From: Pseudomonadota bacterium | GTDB lineage: Bacteria > Pseudomonadota > Gammaproteobacteria > Xanthomonadales > Rhodanobacteraceae | Direction of reading: 5' to 3' | NCBI GenBank assembly: GCA_021818335.1 | Contig: JAKAEJ010000010.1 | Coordinates: 1 to 43,964 of the forward strand | DNA: 43,964 nt | Part shown: one piece after another, positions 18,918 through 27,137 of the stretch | How the letters are laid out: each line of letters begins with the position of its first letter | Position numbering within the stretch: position 1 is the first letter of the stretch | The notes under the pieces: generated by a model | The model's input: the letters and a program-made list of their open reading frames with translations, nothing else | Told to the model about the DNA's origin: nothing | Database searches by the model: none | Made by a program: the position numbers and the translations under genes

Positions 18918-19487
18918 TCATGAATGTTGGGTGGACTTCGAGGACTGCTTGGATTTGGCCTTCGTAGGGCCTGCACGCTTCCCGCCCCTGCCGGAACCTG
19001 CGCCCGGCTTGGGCTGCGGCGCAAGGCCCAGCGCGGACCAATCCGGCACCAATCGAGCGGCTTCGACGTCCGCGATGTCGAATTCGGTGGTCGTCCCTTC
19101 GGCATCGATCGTGATGCGCGCGGATGCGACCGAATGAATCCGTCCACGGAAACGTCGACGGCCCTGGATGGGCAACTTCAGCGTCACGCGCACCTCGGCA
19201 CCGAGATGACGGGCGAATTGCCCAGCAGTGAAAATCGGCCGATCGATTCCCGGCGAAGAGACTTCGAGCACGTACGCGCCCGCGATCGGATCTTCCGTGT
19301 CGAGGAAGGCCGACAGCGCGTGGCTGGCACGCTCGCAGTCGTCCAGATCCACCTCGCGTCCTGCGGCTTCGATGTAAACGCGCAGCGTGCCCCGGTGGCC
19401 ATCGCCGCCCCACTCGACCCCGAGACACTCGAGGCCGACGTCGGCCAGGACCGGGACAAAGCGGGCAGACAATTCGCTGGTATCCAA
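18918..19487 (-). CDS. rimP: ribosome maturation factor RimP
   Basis: A RimP of about 189 residues, needed for 30S subunit maturation. ELSARFVPVLADVGLECLGVEW and YVLEVSSPGIDRPIF are the family motifs; the C-terminal Sm-like domain is followed by a lysine/glycine/serine-rich basic tail not usual in shorter homologues. No ATG fits. TTG at 19487 is proposed because AGGA lies seven bases upstream and the length is normal. The upstream open frame runs through a terminator and is not coding. It is the first gene of the rimP-nusA-infB-rbfA-truB-rpsO-pnp series. Confidence 0.9.
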   Translation of the reverse strand: MDTSELSARFVPVLADVGLECLGVEWGGDGHRGTLRVYIEAAGREVDLDDCERASHALSAFLDTEDPIAGAYVLEVSSPGIDRPIFTAGQFARHLGAEVRVTLKLPIQGRRRFRGRIHSVASARITIDAEGTTTEFDIADVEAARLVPDWSALGLAPQPKPGAGSGRGGKRAGPTKAKSKQSSKSTQHS

Positions 19488-19506
19488 AACTCCATCCTGC
19501 AGAAAC

Positions 19507-19528
19507 AAAAAAAGGGCGCAACCGCCCT
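19507..19528 (-). terminator. intrinsic terminator just upstream of rimP
   Basis: On the - strand A-GGGCG, GTTG loop, CGCCC is followed by seven T residues. It lies only 20 bases before the proposed rimP start, so it ends transcription arriving from upstream, or acts as an attenuator if the rimP promoter is farther up. Confidence 0.75.
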
Positions 19529-19566
19529 CGTACACTGGCGCCTCGCGGCGCCCACCTGCGGCCAAC

Positions 19567-19590
19567 AAAAAAGCCTCGCGAGGAGGCTTT
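19567..19590 (-). terminator. second intrinsic terminator upstream of rimP
   Basis: On the - strand AAAGCCTC, CTCGC loop, GAGGCTTT runs into a row of T residues. With the next hairpin it forms a tandem terminator pair insulating the rimP operon from the accessory block. Confidence 0.8.
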
Positions 19591-19905
19591 CCTGTTCAGA
19601 AAGTCTGGTGGCGGGGCTCAATTCGAGCTTGGACTACCAAACCCAGTCCGCTGCCTCATCAGCGCGAAAGTGTAGCGCCGACCGTGCCTTGCCGCAATGG
19701 CCGCAGGTCATGTTTACCGCATGGATGGGCCGGTCGACCACCCGCGATGGAACGATGCGACCTGAAGCCGTTTTGCCTGTTCGACGAAACTCATGCCCGG
19801 AATGCTCCGCCCACGAGCCGACCCTTCGGCCAGGGTGACGGCAGGAGTCCCTGTCCTCGATTTGCTGGCGGGCGCCCCGCGCATTGGTTGGCTCCGGTTG
19901 CATGC
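19591..19905. other. spacer with a tRNA-like 3' tail upstream of the rimP terminators
   Basis: No convincing gene. On the - strand, CCCCGCCACCA (19606-19616) stands 15 bases before the first terminator, exactly where a tRNA 3' end would be, and two small hairpins precede it. I could not fold a complete tRNA: no matching 5' acceptor strand (GGCGGGG) is found at tRNA distance. Two tiny frames are also present on the - strand (19714-19794, 26 residues; 19634-19711, 25 residues with TCGHCG), too short to support. Confidence 0.4.
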
Positions 19906-20808
19906 CTAGAACAGCATCCCCACCCCAAAACCGGTGTAGTGGGAAAAGCCACCCAGGTTGCCCTGCATTCGGACACCCTCCTCGAGATCGATCTCGACGT
20001 CCGGGCTGACAAGAAATTGCACCCCGCCATCGGCGTCCGATCCCCAGCCCTGGTGATAGCCGGTGTGCGACTGGCCGTAGGCTTCGGCATAGAACTGCAG
20101 CCGGTCCGTCGACTGCCATGTGACCACGAAATCCGGATTGACGCTGAGATAGCGCCTGCCACCTGCTGCGGAGGGCTCGGTCTCGGAGGTCACCCCGAGC
20201 ATCAGGGAGGCGCCGAAAGGTCCATTGCTGCTGTAACTGATGATCCCGTTGGCCGCCATGCCGACCCCGCGGCTTCCAAAGACGCGACTCCCGGACGGCA
20301 CGGTCGCCAGTGCCTCCGCCGTCCATTGCCAATGGCGGCTGAAGCCGAACTCGTGCTTGATGCCGATCGTGGTCGGCCCAACTCCCTGCACCGTGGATGC
20401 CGGCATGCCCTGGATGGCGTTGTAGCGCAGATACTGCTCATTAGGCGGCAGCAAGACGAGCTCCGAATTGCCGGGCAATCCCCAGCGGAACTCCGCATTG
20501 GGGCCGGTATCGATGCTCCCCCCGGGCGTTCCGGTGATCTGGCCGAATGTCAGCCCGGCCTCGAGCACGCCCATGCCGTCAGGAACCACGCAACTTGAAT
20601 CGCCCACGGTGGGTCGGTCCAGCAATCCGAGCAGTCCCGCAGGGCCCGTGCATGGTGCGGCGGGCGCCGCCGGCGACGCAGCCTCGGCGCCGATGCTCGC
20701 TATCGAAGCGAGCACCAACAGGGCACACCGGACCAGCCGCCGCACGGAACGCGCTTGGGGCCTGTCGATGCGGCATTCCGGGCTTGATGGGAGCCTGCGC
20801 CATTCCAT
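19906..20808 (-). CDS. putative outer-membrane beta-barrel protein (phenol MetA-like transporter type)
   Basis: A 300-residue exported protein. A hydrophobic signal segment (VRRLVRCALLVLASIASIGAEA) follows an unusually long basic N-terminal region of about 25 residues. After a proline/alanine linker the chain shows alternating short strands with many glycines and aromatics (GPTTIGIKHEFGFS, GGVQFLVSPDVEIDLEEG) and ends in GFGVGMLF, a typical barrel C-terminus. The pattern resembles the small outer-membrane proteins annotated as phenol-degradation MetA-like or simply transporter. GGAG lies nine bases before the ATG at 20808. The same reading frame is open all the way back into the broken TetR gene upstream. 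Substrate unknown. Confidence 0.75.
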   Translation of the reverse strand: MEWRRLPSSPECRIDRPQARSVRRLVRCALLVLASIASIGAEAASPAAPAAPCTGPAGLLGLLDRPTVGDSSCVVPDGMGVLEAGLTFGQITGTPGGSIDTGPNAEFRWGLPGNSELVLLPPNEQYLRYNAIQGMPASTVQGVGPTTIGIKHEFGFSRHWQWTAEALATVPSGSRVFGSRGVGMAANGIISYSSNGPFGASLMLGVTSETEPSAAGGRRYLSVNPDFVVTWQSTDRLQFYAEAYGQSHTGYHQGWGSDADGGVQFLVSPDVEIDLEEGVRMQGNLGGFSHYTGFGVGMLF

Positions 20809-21135
20809 GGTGGTTTGCTCCAGAGAGGCCAATCGCATGGTTCGCTTCATGTGCGCGATCGCAGGGCCAACTTGCAGCGGCAGACCTGCGGTTTGCAAGG
20901 AGCGAAAGTCTAACTTGCCGGATCGACCGATCTCCCTTACATGTTGCGTGCAGGTTGCTCGCGCAGCGCCGGCACAATCATGAACGCCGGAACGCAGACA
21001 GGGTTGGGTCGGGGTGGCGCCCATGTCTGAACGGACGGGCTGCCGCACGCACAGCAACCTCCTGGTGGGCGGTGACCCACCCCGGCATCGGGCTGCATCA
21101 TCCCGATTGACGGCTGCGGAACTTGAATCGATTCC
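20809..21135. other. spacer between the outer-membrane protein gene and the broken regulator
   Basis: I see no gene. The - strand frame of both neighbours stays open through it, but the translation is arginine- and cysteine-rich without any recognisable pattern. No clear promoter was found. Confidence 0.4.
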
Positions 21136-21771
21136 CGGTCGCGGACTGCGCAGGTAGGCGACGAAGCTGGCAGTCAGATCATGCGGCAGTGAATCGTCCG
21201 TGATCTCCGGGATGGCGTTCCTTCGCGAGTGCGTATGCAAGGCGCGTACTTCGATGGACGACGCCGCGTTGAGTACCGCAAACCGCAAGGCCCGCTCGGG
21301 GACAGGCCGCCTGATTTCGTCGCGATGGCGCATCAGGAGACGGATGACCTGGTCGAGGTTCGCCGCGATGAGCCGGCGTGCTTCCGCAGCGAATGCGGCA
21401 TCCGCCGAGGCGCCGAGTTAACTGGCCAACCCGCGCATCAGCAGTGGATGCCGCCGATATGGTTTGAACAGGGACGTGATCAACCGGGTCTCGGTTGACT
21501 GCAAGTCTTTCTTGAGCAGTCGTGCAACCGTCATCTGGCGACTGTTCTGGTTGCTGGATGCCAGTGCATGCAGGAATGCCGCGCGCAGGAGTGCGTCGTT
21601 GTCCGCATAGCGACGGTAAATGCTGGTCGGCGCGACGCCCGCCGCCGCTGCGATTCGGGGTACCGTCGTGCCCTCAAGGTTAACGCTATCAATGACGTGG
21701 ATTGCCGCAGCCAGCAGTCGCTCAGCAGTCGCACCGCGGCGAGCCTGCTTGGCAGCGAGTACAGTGCCCAT
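21136..21771 (-). pseudogene. TetR-family transcriptional regulator interrupted by an in-frame TAA
   Basis: The N-terminal 117 residues (21771 to 21418) form a TetR-type helix-turn-helix: GATAERLLAAAIHVIDS, then TTVPRIAAAAGVAPTSIYRRYADNDALL. A TAA at 21418-21420 follows LLMRGLAS. The same frame then continues with LGASADAAFAAEARRLIAA and further helical sequence (VIRLLMRHRDEIRRPVPERALRFAVLNAA) up to about 21136, which is the ligand-binding domain expected of a 200-residue TetR protein. So the gene is intact except for one stop codon. It is divergent from the MFS exporter at 21890, the classic arrangement of a repressor and its target, and would also read towards the outer-membrane protein gene. 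The start is uncertain (ATG 21771 preferred, ATG 21825 possible). Confidence 0.75.
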
Positions 21772-21802
21772 GGCCTCGAGTCGAGCCAACAGGCCGCCAA
21801 TA

Positions 21803-21824
21803 TGCGAGTGTGAATACACGTACA
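21803..21824. promoter_or_regulatory. imperfect palindrome, candidate TetR operator
   Basis: TGCGAGTGT, GAAT, ACACGTACA: the GTGT/ACAC core and the outer TG/CA pairs are symmetric around a four-base centre. It lies between the divergent TetR-type and MFS genes, about 66 bases before the MFS start. The operator role is inferred from position. Confidence 0.45.
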
Positions 21825-21889
21825 TCCTGACCGGCACCCGTGCGCATCCAGCCGTCTTCCCCCGTCCCCTTAACTGCGGGGGCGCAACC

Positions 21890-23200
21890 ATGAACACCGC
21901 CGAGCCCGCGGGCCAGAGACCGGCGCGCACTTCGCTGTTCCACAATCGCAATTTCAGCCTCCTTTTCGCAGGCAGCTCGATCTCGGCCGTCGGCGACCAA
22001 TTCACGCTGGTCGCCTTGCCGTGGCTGGTCCTCAAGCTGACCGGGGATCCCGCCGCATTGGGTTTGGTACTGGCGGCCATGGCATTCCCGCGCGCAGTCT
22101 TCATGCTCGTCGGCGGTGCAGTGGTCGATCGCATGTCGCCGCGCCGTGTGCTGTTGGGGGCACGCGCCGTCAACGCGGCCTGCATCGTGATCCTCGCGGC
22201 CCTCGTGCTCACGAGCATCCAAATGTGGATGGTCTACCTGCTTGCGCTTGGCATCGGCCTGTCCACGGCTTTTGCCTACCCGGCTGGATCGGCGATCCTG
22301 CCGCAGCTGCTGGAGCCGCAGCAATTGCGCGCAGGCAACGCAGCTTTCATGGGAATGCGCCAGCTCAGCATGATTGGCGGCCCGATCCTTGCCGGGTTCG
22401 TGATCGCCTGGGGAGCACACCACTCGCTCGCCGCACATGCGCCTCCGGGTGCTGGCGGACTGGGTCTGGCGTTCACGATCGATGCGGCTAGTTTCTTGTG
22501 TTCCCTGGGGTCGCTGGCGATGATTCGCATCGGTGGCGACGCCCATCGGCCTCGGCACACCGAGGGCGTTCTCGCCAGTATTGCTGCAGGTATTCGCTAC
22601 GTGTGGGCGGACGTGCCGCTGCGCGCCTTCGTCCTTTATGCCAGTTTCGTATCCGTATTCGTGGGTGGGCCGATCCAGGTGGGCCTGCCCCTGCTGGCCG
22701 ACACGAGGATGGACCTCGGCGCTGCCTCGCTCGGCATCCTGATGACCGCGCAAGGGCTCGGCATGCTCGCAGGCAGTTTCCTGTCCGGCCTCGGCCAACG
22801 CCTGATGCGGGGCCACCTCGGCGTGATGGTGCTGACCATCGACAGCCTCGGCGGACTGACGCTCGCTGCGCTGTCGCAAGTCCATGCCACGGGTACCGGC
22901 GCAGCGCTGTTGTTGTTCACCGGCGTGCTCGCAGGCATCGTGCAGATTGCGATCATCACCTGGATCCAGCAGCGGGTGACGGCGACCATGATGGGACGCA
23001 GCATGAGCATCTTGATGTTCATGTTCATGGGCCTTGGCCCGTTGTCCGCCGCGCTGGCGGGCGCGCTGCTGAAGTTGATCTCGCTAACCGCGCTATTCGC
23101 CATCGCAGGCGGTACGCTCACCGCCATTGCCCTCATCTGCCTCGCCGTCCCGCAAATGCGCAGCATCCGGGCAGTCCACGCCGAAGGTGTCAAACCATGA
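21890..23200 (+). CDS. MFS exporter (EntS/MFS_3-like)
   Basis: A 436-residue inner-membrane major facilitator with about 12 hydrophobic segments. The opening HNRNFSLLFAGSSISAVGDQFTLVALPWLVLKLTG and GGAVVDRMSPRRVLL between helices 2 and 3 are typical of the MFS_3 group that includes the enterobactin exporter EntS and many drug exporters. The ATG at 21890 is preceded by a GGGGG run at suitable distance. Divergent from the broken TetR gene, it is probably an efflux pump formerly controlled by it. A long opposite-strand frame inside the gene is a shadow. Confidence 0.88.
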   Translation: MNTAEPAGQRPARTSLFHNRNFSLLFAGSSISAVGDQFTLVALPWLVLKLTGDPAALGLVLAAMAFPRAVFMLVGGAVVDRMSPRRVLLGARAVNAACIVILAALVLTSIQMWMVYLLALGIGLSTAFAYPAGSAILPQLLEPQQLRAGNAAFMGMRQLSMIGGPILAGFVIAWGAHHSLAAHAPPGAGGLGLAFTIDAASFLCSLGSLAMIRIGGDAHRPRHTEGVLASIAAGIRYVWADVPLRAFVLYASFVSVFVGGPIQVGLPLLADTRMDLGAASLGILMTAQGLGMLAGSFLSGLGQRLMRGHLGVMVLTIDSLGGLTLAALSQVHATGTGAALLLFTGVLAGIVQIAIITWIQQRVTATMMGRSMSILMFMFMGLGPLSAALAGALLKLISLTALFAIAGGTLTAIALICLAVPQMRSIRAVHAEGVKP

Positions 23201-23671
23201 ACCGGATTGCGTGGCCGCGCGCTAGGCGCGCATACGCCCGCCGGCCGGCCGCGCAAACTTGGGGGTCCGGATCCACCAAGCCATCGACACGACTACGGGC
23301 CCGCAGAGCGAACGCCATCCCGCCCAGGGGCCGTTCGCGCTGACGGCAGCGATCGATGCCGTGGCGGGCCTGAGCGAGCCCCGAGCCCCGAGCCCCGACT
23401 GGCGTTGGCGAACGAGATGTCGCATTGCTCCCAACCGGCAATATCGCGACCATCGGCGATGCACCGGAAAGCCACCACCCTTGCAATCCGTCACCGCGAT
23501 TGCACCTTGGCCGCAACCGGATCAGCCGTCGGCCTAGCGAAAGGGAATCCATTGTGTAAGGCTTCCGTCAACCGAGCGCTGGAGCCATGGGTTCGGTTCT
23601 GGGAGGGGCTTGGCGTGTCACCCCGCTGGATGCGAACGCATGAATTTGTCGAACCGCGGTCACCCTTGAAT
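23201..23671. other. 471-base spacer upstream of the porin gene
   Basis: No gene supported. It contains a threefold tandem GAGCCCC heptamer at 23376-23396 and a short GC-rich stretch at its left end. The open frame leading into the porin gene lacks any protein-like pattern before the signal peptide. No sigma-70 or sigma-54 promoter stood out. Confidence 0.4.
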
Positions 23672-24787
23672 ATGGAATGCCGAACATCCGCAAGTCGATC
23701 GCTGCGCGTCATCAACATATGCCTGGTTGCAGTGGTGGGCATCTTCCTCAGTTCGCTGGATGCAACGGCGGCATCCAGCGGACCCGGCTTGCCGCCTTCC
23801 TCCTACGCACTGGGCCAAGGCTGGTTTTTTCCACAATATGATTTGCGTCTTGGCGGCTATACCGACATCAAGTACTACCAGATCGACCACGGCAAGCGCG
23901 CGCTGAGCGTCGAAGATGCCAGCTTGTTCGTGACCAAGGATTGGGGATCGCGTTGGCGATTTTTCACCGAAACCGAGTTGACGGACGCCCTCAACTCGGA
24001 AGGCAACGGCGTCACGATGACGGACGCGCGCATCGACGTTGAGCGCCTCTATCTTGATTACCGCTTGTTTGATTCCGCAACGCTGAGGTTTGGAAAATTC
24101 CTGACGCCAATTGGCCAGTGGAATCTCACGCATGCGGATCCACTCGTCTGGACATCGGTGCGGCCACTGACAACCGAATCCTCTTTTGCCAGTCACGCCA
24201 ATGGCGCGATGATTTATGGCACGCTTAACGTCGATAGCAATGACCTCGACTACTGGCTGTTTGTCGATGACAGCGCTGCGATTGGCATCGACACCACCAA
24301 CGATGCGGCATTCGGCGCCTATGGTGCGACCAACAAGTTGAAGAATAGCTTCGCGCACGCCGTTGGCGGGCAGCTGCTCTACCACATGTGGAACGGGCAT
24401 CTCAGCATCGGGGGTTCCGCCGCAACCTTCACGATGGAGCTCCCCAACATTAGTTATTCGCTGCTGGGACTTGACATCGACTGGTCCGATCGCTTCGGCG
24501 ATGTCAGCGGCGAAGCCATTCGCCGAACGAGCCATTCCCCTGGTTACCCCGACGATTACGGCGGCTATTTGCAGGGCGTGTTGAACCTTCCGAGCCGTTT
24601 CTTCCTGGTTGGCCGCATCGAACGTTACAAGAGTGCGGCCGTCACGGGGCGAATCACGTTGAGGACGGTCGGGGTCAATTATCGCCCATCGGCCGGAGTC
24701 GTCGTCAAAGTCGAGCGCGTCGACGGCACCAATAGTCGCACGGTTTCGCCAAGCGGCTGGTTCGCTTCATTTGGGCTTTTGTTCTGA
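23672..24787 (+). CDS. putative outer-membrane porin
   Basis: A 371-residue exported beta-barrel candidate. The signal peptide is MECRTSASRSLRVINICLVA followed by a small-residue cleavage region ending at DATAA. The mature part shows repeated amphipathic strands; the central block LRFGKFLTPIGQWNLTHADP is typical of porin-like proteins with a constriction loop, and the chain ends in GWFASFGLLF. A second in-frame ATG lies at 23630. The next gene starts seven bases after its stop and encodes a PstS-like periplasmic protein, so the two are an operon and probably handle one anion or small solute. Phosphate is a guess from the partner. Confidence 0.75.
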   Translation: MECRTSASRSLRVINICLVAVVGIFLSSLDATAASSGPGLPPSSYALGQGWFFPQYDLRLGGYTDIKYYQIDHGKRALSVEDASLFVTKDWGSRWRFFTETELTDALNSEGNGVTMTDARIDVERLYLDYRLFDSATLRFGKFLTPIGQWNLTHADPLVWTSVRPLTTESSFASHANGAMIYGTLNVDSNDLDYWLFVDDSAAIGIDTTNDAAFGAYGATNKLKNSFAHAVGGQLLYHMWNGHLSIGGSAATFTMELPNISYSLLGLDIDWSDRFGDVSGEAIRRTSHSPGYPDDYGGYLQGVLNLPSRFFLVGRIERYKSAAVTGRITLRTVGVNYRPSAGVVVKVERVDGTNSRTVSPSGWFASFGLLF

Positions 24788-24794
24788 TCGGCGG

Positions 24795-25310
24795 ATGCGC
24801 AGACGATTCGCACGCGCGTGGCTCGTTGTCAGCATGGTCGTCGCGGGGCCGGTGCGAGCCGTGCATGCGGGCCCGCCACCCGCCGACCCGAATGCGCTAG
24901 CCATCATCGCCTCGCAAAAAACCATCGTTCCAGACGCCAGTGTGGTGCTGCTGCGTGACATTTTTCTCAAGAAAGTCGTGCTGACACCGGAGGGCGACGA
25001 ATACATCCCGGTCAACCTGCCGCCCACGAATCCCCTGCGCATGGCGTTCAACAGGATGGTCATCCACATGGACGCGCAGCAGAACGAGCTGTTCTGGGAC
25101 CGGGCATATTTCGGCGGAACGAGTCCACCCTATGTGCTCGGTTCAGAACGGGCAGTCCTGCGCTTCGTGGCGACGGAGAACGCGGCCATCGGGTATGTGC
25201 GCGCATGTTTCGTGACGCCCGCAGTCAAGGTGCTGAAGCTGATCACGCTAGATGTACCGCCACCGGCGCGAACCCTTGCGCCCTGCCCCGAGGCATCGGG
25301 AAGACGCTGA
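24795..25310 (+). CDS. small periplasmic PstS-like substrate-binding protein
   Basis: A 171-residue exported protein: MRRRFARAWLVVSMVVAGPV is a signal peptide. The remainder, with VLLRDIFLKKVVLTPEG, IPVNLPPTNPLRMAFN, ELFWDRAYFGG and ERAVLRFVATENAAIGYV, follows the pattern of short phosphate-ABC-transporter-like binding proteins (a single PBP-like lobe), which are often encoded next to porins in gammaproteobacteria. It is half the length of true PstS and no pstCAB genes are nearby, so an ABC transport role is doubtful; ligand capture or regulation is possible. Confidence 0.7.
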   Translation: MRRRFARAWLVVSMVVAGPVRAVHAGPPPADPNALAIIASQKTIVPDASVVLLRDIFLKKVVLTPEGDEYIPVNLPPTNPLRMAFNRMVIHMDAQQNELFWDRAYFGGTSPPYVLGSERAVLRFVATENAAIGYVRACFVTPAVKVLKLITLDVPPPARTLAPCPEASGRR

Positions 25311-25429
25311 GACCTCACCATCTGGCTATCTGGGAATTGCCGGCGCATCGTGATTGTGCTGCGCATGGAGCCAACCCCGGCCTGGGATCTAGCGCATCGA
25401 CAGAGTCTGTTGCTCGGCGGTGAGCCAAC

Positions 25430-25456
25430 CGCGGGGCGCGCCGCGTTCATTTTTTC
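25430..25456 (+). terminator. candidate terminator after the porin operon
   Basis: CGCGG, six bases, CCGCG is followed by TTCATTTTTTC. It lies 120 bases beyond the PstS-like gene. The remaining sequence from 25311 to 25655 holds no supported gene. Confidence 0.5.
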
Positions 25457-25655
25457 ATGATGCGCGCAGGGCAAGCCGAATCCAGTCGGGATAAGTACTG
25501 GCCTCGCGTCTGCGCATGCGCCCCGTCGTGGACTGTCTCACCAGCGGACAGTCGACAGGACAGGGCCACCCGCGACCAGCGATGGGGCATAACGACGGCA
25601 TCACGAGTCCGGCCGAATCGTTCGGCAACCCCGCAACAATTGTTCACACTCTCTG

Positions 25656-25734
25656 CATGGATGCGCGCCTTCGCCATGACATCCATGTGCCATGGATTCC
25701 ATATTAGCCTTTACAATCATGTTGTTACATGGAT
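25656..25734 (+). promoter_or_regulatory. cluster of four CATGGAT sites, candidate enhancer (UAS) for the sigma-54 activator
   Basis: CATGGAT occurs at 25656-25662, 25691-25697 and 25728-25734, and in reverse at 25681-25687. The two middle copies form a perfect palindrome ATCCATG-TGC-CATGGAT (25681-25697). The forward copies are spaced 35 and 37 bases apart. A 10-base palindrome AACAATTGTT lies just upstream (25635-25644). The cluster sits directly before the sigma-54 promoter of an operon followed by an NtrC-type activator, so binding sites of that activator are the natural reading; this is inferred. Confidence 0.6.
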
Positions 25735-25749
25735 GGCACGCCCTTTGCT
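25734..25749 (+). promoter_or_regulatory. sigma-54 promoter of the glycan operon
   Basis: TGGCACGCCCTTTGCT matches the consensus TGGCACG-N4-TTGC-A/T at every fixed position, with GG and GC exactly ten bases apart (-24/-12). Transcription would start near 25761, some 24 bases before the ATG of the first glycosyltransferase gene. Sigma-54 promoters require an AAA+ activator, and one is encoded at the end of this gene block. Confidence 0.85.
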
Positions 25750-25784
25750 CCTGACTGCCTGCCCCCGGTGAGTTTGGAGCGTGT

Positions 25785-27137
25785 ATGTCCCCTGATGCTG
25801 CCTATGGTGTGGTGATGCGCCCGGCTTCGCTTGCCGAGGTCGCGCGTGAGCCCTCCGGCTGCCACAAGGACAACCTGGCAGCCGCGCGCCCGCAAGCGCC
25901 CTCCAAGGTCGTCCTGTACTCCCACGATACGTTCGGGCTCGGCCACCTTCGCAGGAATCTGGCGATCGCCGAGCGGCTACTCGCCGCCAATGGCGCTTTC
26001 GATGTGTGCCTGCTGACTGGTTCGCCCGTGATCCACGAATGGGCGCTCCCGCATGCCTTGCGTGTCCAACCCCTCCCACCTGTCGTCAAGACGGGACCTG
26101 AGCGATACGCCTCGCGCGACGGAACGTCTTCCTTCGGCATGGTGAAGGGCTACCGCGAAGCGCTGATACTCAAAACGCTGCTCAAGGAGCGGCCCGATTT
26201 TTTCCTCGTCGATCACGCGCCGGCTGGTATGAACGGCGAGTTGCTGTCCACGCTGGCCCTGATCCGCAGGGAAATGCCCTTCGTCCGGACCCTGGTTGGC
26301 CTCAGGGACATCCTCGACAGTCCCGAGGTCGTGCGCAAGACATGGCTGGAGCAGGATATCTATGCACTACTCGAAGAAGCGTACGACGACATCCTGATCT
26401 ATGGAAATGCCCAACTGTTCGATGTCGCCGAGGGGTATGCCATTTCTCCGGCGCTGGCTTCGCGCATCCAGTACTGCGGGCATATCGTGGCCTCACGCGC
26501 CATCCAGAGGGGGCCACTGTCGGATCCCCAGCAGGAGACAACCTGCTGGGACCCGCGGGCGGCCGATGGCCGACCGGTCGTTCTGGTGACCGTCGGGGGC
26601 GGCGGAGACGGCTATTTCCTGATGGAAGCCTATCTCAAGGCCCTGGACCAGCTTGGCCGACGTGATCGATTCTATTCGGTGATCGTCACCGGACCGCTGA
26701 TGTCGCCGGCAGAAATCGCGAACCTGAAGGCGCTGGCCGGCAACCGCGATGACACCGTCATTGTGAAATCCACCACCAATCTCGTGCCGAGCCTTCGCAT
26801 GGCCGACCTTGTCGTTGCCATGGCGGGCTACAACACGTCGGCGGAGATCGTAGCGATGGGCAAGCACGCCATCCTCGTGCCGCGCACGGCGCCCCGGGCT
26901 GAACAGCGCCTGCGCGCGGCGCTGCTGAAGCGACTTGGCGTGGTGTGGGCGATCGAACCATCACCGAGTCTCGTCGACGACCTTGCATCCATCCTGCCGC
27001 AGGCGTTGGACAAGGCGCTTCTGGACCCGCATGCGCAACGCACGCCTCTTCTGGACCTGCATGGAGCGGATCGCTTGGTGAAATACCTCGAGAGCATCGC
27101 GCGGCTGCGAGCCCGGTCCATGGAGTGCATTGCATGA
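25785..27137 (+). CDS. glycosyltransferase, GT28/MurG-like fold
   Basis: A 450-residue GT-B type enzyme, probably cytoplasmic or membrane-associated. After a 40-residue variable N-terminus comes VVLYSHDTFGLGHLRRNLAIAERLL, the nucleotide-sugar transferase opening with a GxGH loop; the C-terminal half has VTVGGGGDG and MAGYNTSAEIVAMGKHAILVPR, matching the UDP-sugar binding region of GT28-like proteins. GGAG lies seven bases before the ATG, and the sigma-54 promoter is immediately upstream, so this is the first gene of the operon. Its stop overlaps the next start (ATGA). Donor and acceptor are unknown. Confidence 0.85.
   Translation: MSPDAAYGVVMRPASLAEVAREPSGCHKDNLAAARPQAPSKVVLYSHDTFGLGHLRRNLAIAERLLAANGAFDVCLLTGSPVIHEWALPHALRVQPLPPVVKTGPERYASRDGTSSFGMVKGYREALILKTLLKERPDFFLVDHAPAGMNGELLSTLALIRREMPFVRTLVGLRDILDSPEVVRKTWLEQDIYALLEEAYDDILIYGNAQLFDVAEGYAISPALASRIQYCGHIVASRAIQRGPLSDPQQETTCWDPRAADGRPVVLVTVGGGGDGYFLMEAYLKALDQLGRRDRFYSVIVTGPLMSPAEIANLKALAGNRDDTVIVKSTTNLVPSLRMADLVVAMAGYNTSAEIVAMGKHAILVPRTAPRAEQRLRAALLKRLGVVWAIEPSPSLVDDLASILPQALDKALLDPHAQRTPLLDLHGADRLVKYLESIARLRARSMECIA

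Noticed and set aside
17000-18967. 655-codon frame on the + strand opposite nusA
   Set aside because: Coding shadow of nusA and infB 5' end; no motif.
19606-19720. A complete tRNA gene upstream of rimP ending in CCCCGCCACCA
   Set aside because: No 5' acceptor partner, D arm or anticodon arm could be fitted; kept only as a possible remnant.
19700-20030. tmRNA upstream of rimP, pairing CCCCGCC near 20022 with the 3' tail
   Set aside because: The 5' part lies in the outer-membrane protein gene and shows none of the tmRNA opening or tag-peptide sequence.
23376-23396. Threefold GAGCCCC tandem repeat as a CRISPR or iteron
   Set aside because: Only three short direct copies without spacers; probably slippage.
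25457-25771. 104-codon frame before the glycan operon
   Set aside because: It runs through the sigma-54 promoter and has no ribosome site or protein pattern.
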